Below, one piece after another: positions 16,617-17,704 of a stretch of DNA of 17,704 bases (position 1 is its first letter; each line of letters starts with the position of its first letter). The translations under genes and the position numbers were made by a program. Under the pieces are notes generated by a model. The model searched no databases. It was not told the origin of the DNA and was given only the letters and a program-made list of their open reading frames with translations. Where the stretch lies: NCBI GenBank assembly GCA_002705125.1, contig PAHQ01000016.1, forward strand, positions 1 through 17,704. Direction: 5' to 3'. Origin of the DNA: Verrucomicrobiales bacterium (GTDB lineage: Bacteria; Verrucomicrobiota; Verrucomicrobiia; Verrucomicrobiales; DEV007).

Positions 16617-17704
16617 ATGGCCAGAGCATCAAATCTTACCATGTGCTCTTTTTGTGGCAAGAGCCACTCGGAGGTACGAAAATTAATTGCAGGTCCTGGT
16701 GTATACATATGTGATAGTTGTATCGTTGTTTGTAAAAACATACTAGATAAAGAGCTTAGCGAAGGCCTGGAAGGTGAAATCAGGGATGTCTCTGAAGATA
16801 ACTCCACTTTGAAAGTTCCAGACCCTGCAACAATTTGTCAAAAACTTGATGATTATGTCATCGGTCAAGATCACGCAAAGAAAGTTCTATCAGTTGCAGT
16901 TCATAACCACTACAAGCGTGTACTCCACGATAGAGGAGAGCTCGATAGTTCTAGGTCAAAATCACTAAAAAACAGTCAATTTTCAAAACTTGCAAATGTT
17001 GAGCTGGAAAAAAGTAATGTACTATTACTTGGACCAACTGGATCTGGTAAAACTTTATTGGCTCGAACTTTAGCAAAAGTACTTAACGTTCCTTTTTGTA
17101 TAGCAGATGCAACCACTCTTACAGAAGCCGGGTACGTTGGAGAGGATGTTGAAAATATCGTACTTCGCTTACTTCAAACTGCCGACAATGATGTAAGTCG
17201 TGCTGAATTAGGTATTATTTACATCGACGAAATTGATAAAATCGGCCGTAAGACAGAAAACGTAAGCATCACACGAGATGTCTCTGGAGAAGGGGTTCAA
17301 CAGGCCTTGTTAAAAATTCTTGAAGGCACCGTTTGTAATGTGCCTCCTCAAGGAGGAAGAAAACATCCCCAACAAGACTACATTCAAGTAAACACAGAAA
17401 AGATACTTTTCATTTGTGGTGGCGCTTTTGTTGGGCTGGAGGATATGATCCGAAGGCGCCTTGGCAAGGGCGTCATGGGGTTTAAAACTGGAGAAGAAAA
17501 AATAAAAGAAGAAGAGCAAACAAAAAATGAAATCCTAAAGCTCTCCGAACCTGAGGATCTTTTGGGTTTTGGCCTAATTCCAGAATTCATTGGTAGATTA
17601 CCAATCATTTCAAGCCTTGAAGAATTAAGTACCGACCAATTAGTAAAAATATTGACGGAACCAAAAAATGCAATGGTTAAACAATATCAAAAGCTAATTG
17701 CTCT
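16617..17704 (+). CDS. clpX: ClpX, ATP-dependent unfoldase of the Clp protease (3' truncated by window)
   Basis: The AAA+ ring that recognises, unfolds and feeds substrates to ClpP. The frame is open from the ATG at 16617 to the window end (362 codons), and the C-terminus is missing. The N-terminal zinc-binding domain has Cys10, Cys13, Cys32 and Cys35. Next come [16 protein letters not shown], Walker A GPTGSGKT, the pore loop GYVGED, Walker [12 protein letters not shown], and [14 protein letters not shown] near the end of the visible part. The linker between [10 protein letters not shown] and VELEKSN (about residues 107-128) is longer than in E. coli. The ClpP-docking loop, IGF in E. coli, appears as MGF within [10 protein letters not shown], a conservative change. 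It follows clpP by 28 bases without a clear Shine-Dalgarno sequence. Confidence 0.96.
   Translation, partial: MARASNLTMCSFCGKSHSEVRKLIAGPGVYICDSCIVVCKNILDKELSEGLEGEIRDVSEDNSTLKVPDPATICQKLDDYVIGQDHAKKVLSVAVHNHYKRVLHDRGELDSSRSKSLKNSQFSKLANVELEKSNVLLLGPTGSGKTLLARTLAKVLNVPFCIADATTLTEAGYVGEDVENIVLRLLQTADNDVSRAELGIIYIDEIDKIGRKTENVSITRDVSGEGVQQALLKILEGTVCNVPPQGGRKHPQQDYIQVNTEKILFICGGAFVGLEDMIRRRLGKGVMGFKTGEEKIKEEEQTKNEILKLSEPEDLLGFGLIPEFIGRLPIISSLEELSTDQLVKILTEPKNAMVKQYQKLIA

Noticed and set aside
1..17704. tRNA, rRNA, CRISPR, insertion sequences, phage or defence genes
   Set aside because: None seen: gaps between genes are at most 175 bases, without tRNA-like cloverleafs, direct-repeat arrays or transposase motifs.

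Overview
The window looks like an AT-rich chromosomal segment from the PVC superphylum, most likely a marine Verrucomicrobiota. The evidence is an adjacent pair of PSD1 (DUF1549/DUF1553) and DUF1501 genes, an FG-GAP/ASPIC-UnbV/thioredoxin/TPR giant protein, a VIT-vWA secreted protein, and a leftmost partial gene ending in the NYALG...DDLVNW tail I associate with verrucomicrobial exported proteins. This assignment is inference from gene content; there is no rRNA in the window. I see no tRNA, rRNA, insertion sequence, CRISPR array or phage gene.

Layout. Bases 2-319 (+) are the 3' end of an exported-protein gene that meets, tail to tail with an 11-base overlap, a long minus-strand block. In transcription order the block is DUF3592 membrane protein (10638-10132), the giant FG-GAP/ASPIC/TlpA/TPR gene (10073-6468), PSD1 (6400-4637), DUF1501 (4626-3244), lysS (3197-1719) and a LolC/LolE-type permease (1661-309). 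Gaps are 10-67 bases, so it could be one operon. To the right of a 115-base divergent spacer, the plus strand carries yqeY, ispD (overlapping by 4 bases), a VIT-vWA exported protein, and the housekeeping run tig-clpP-clpX; clpX is cut by the window end.

The main result is that 10073-6468 is best read as ONE gene with an in-frame TGA (8184-8186) decoded as selenocysteine. The two open frames on either side are in the same phase. Only seven sense codons lie between the TGA and the first possible restart codon. Protein domains continue across it: six calcium-type DxDxDG propeller repeats lie before it and a seventh after it, followed by ASPIC/UnbV, a CKPC thioredoxin domain and TPRs. Directly downstream is a GC-rich hairpin with a GGUCG apical loop starting 18 nt after the UGA, closely resembling the bacterial SECIS of E. 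coli fdhF. TGA is used as a true stop elsewhere in the window (317-319, 11204-11206). This would be a selenoprotein of a family I do not know to be described as Sec-containing.

Working together: DUF3592, the giant lipoprotein-like protein, PSD1 and DUF1501 are all predicted to be envelope or exported proteins. They sit upstream of lysS and a lipoprotein-release-type permease. The PSD1 protein carries a CxxCH motif and the giant protein carries a TlpA/ResA-like CxxC domain, so a shared redox or haem-thiol role is a reasonable but unproven hypothesis. The right part is core biology: isoprenoid synthesis (ispD) and protein folding and turnover (tig, clpP, clpX).
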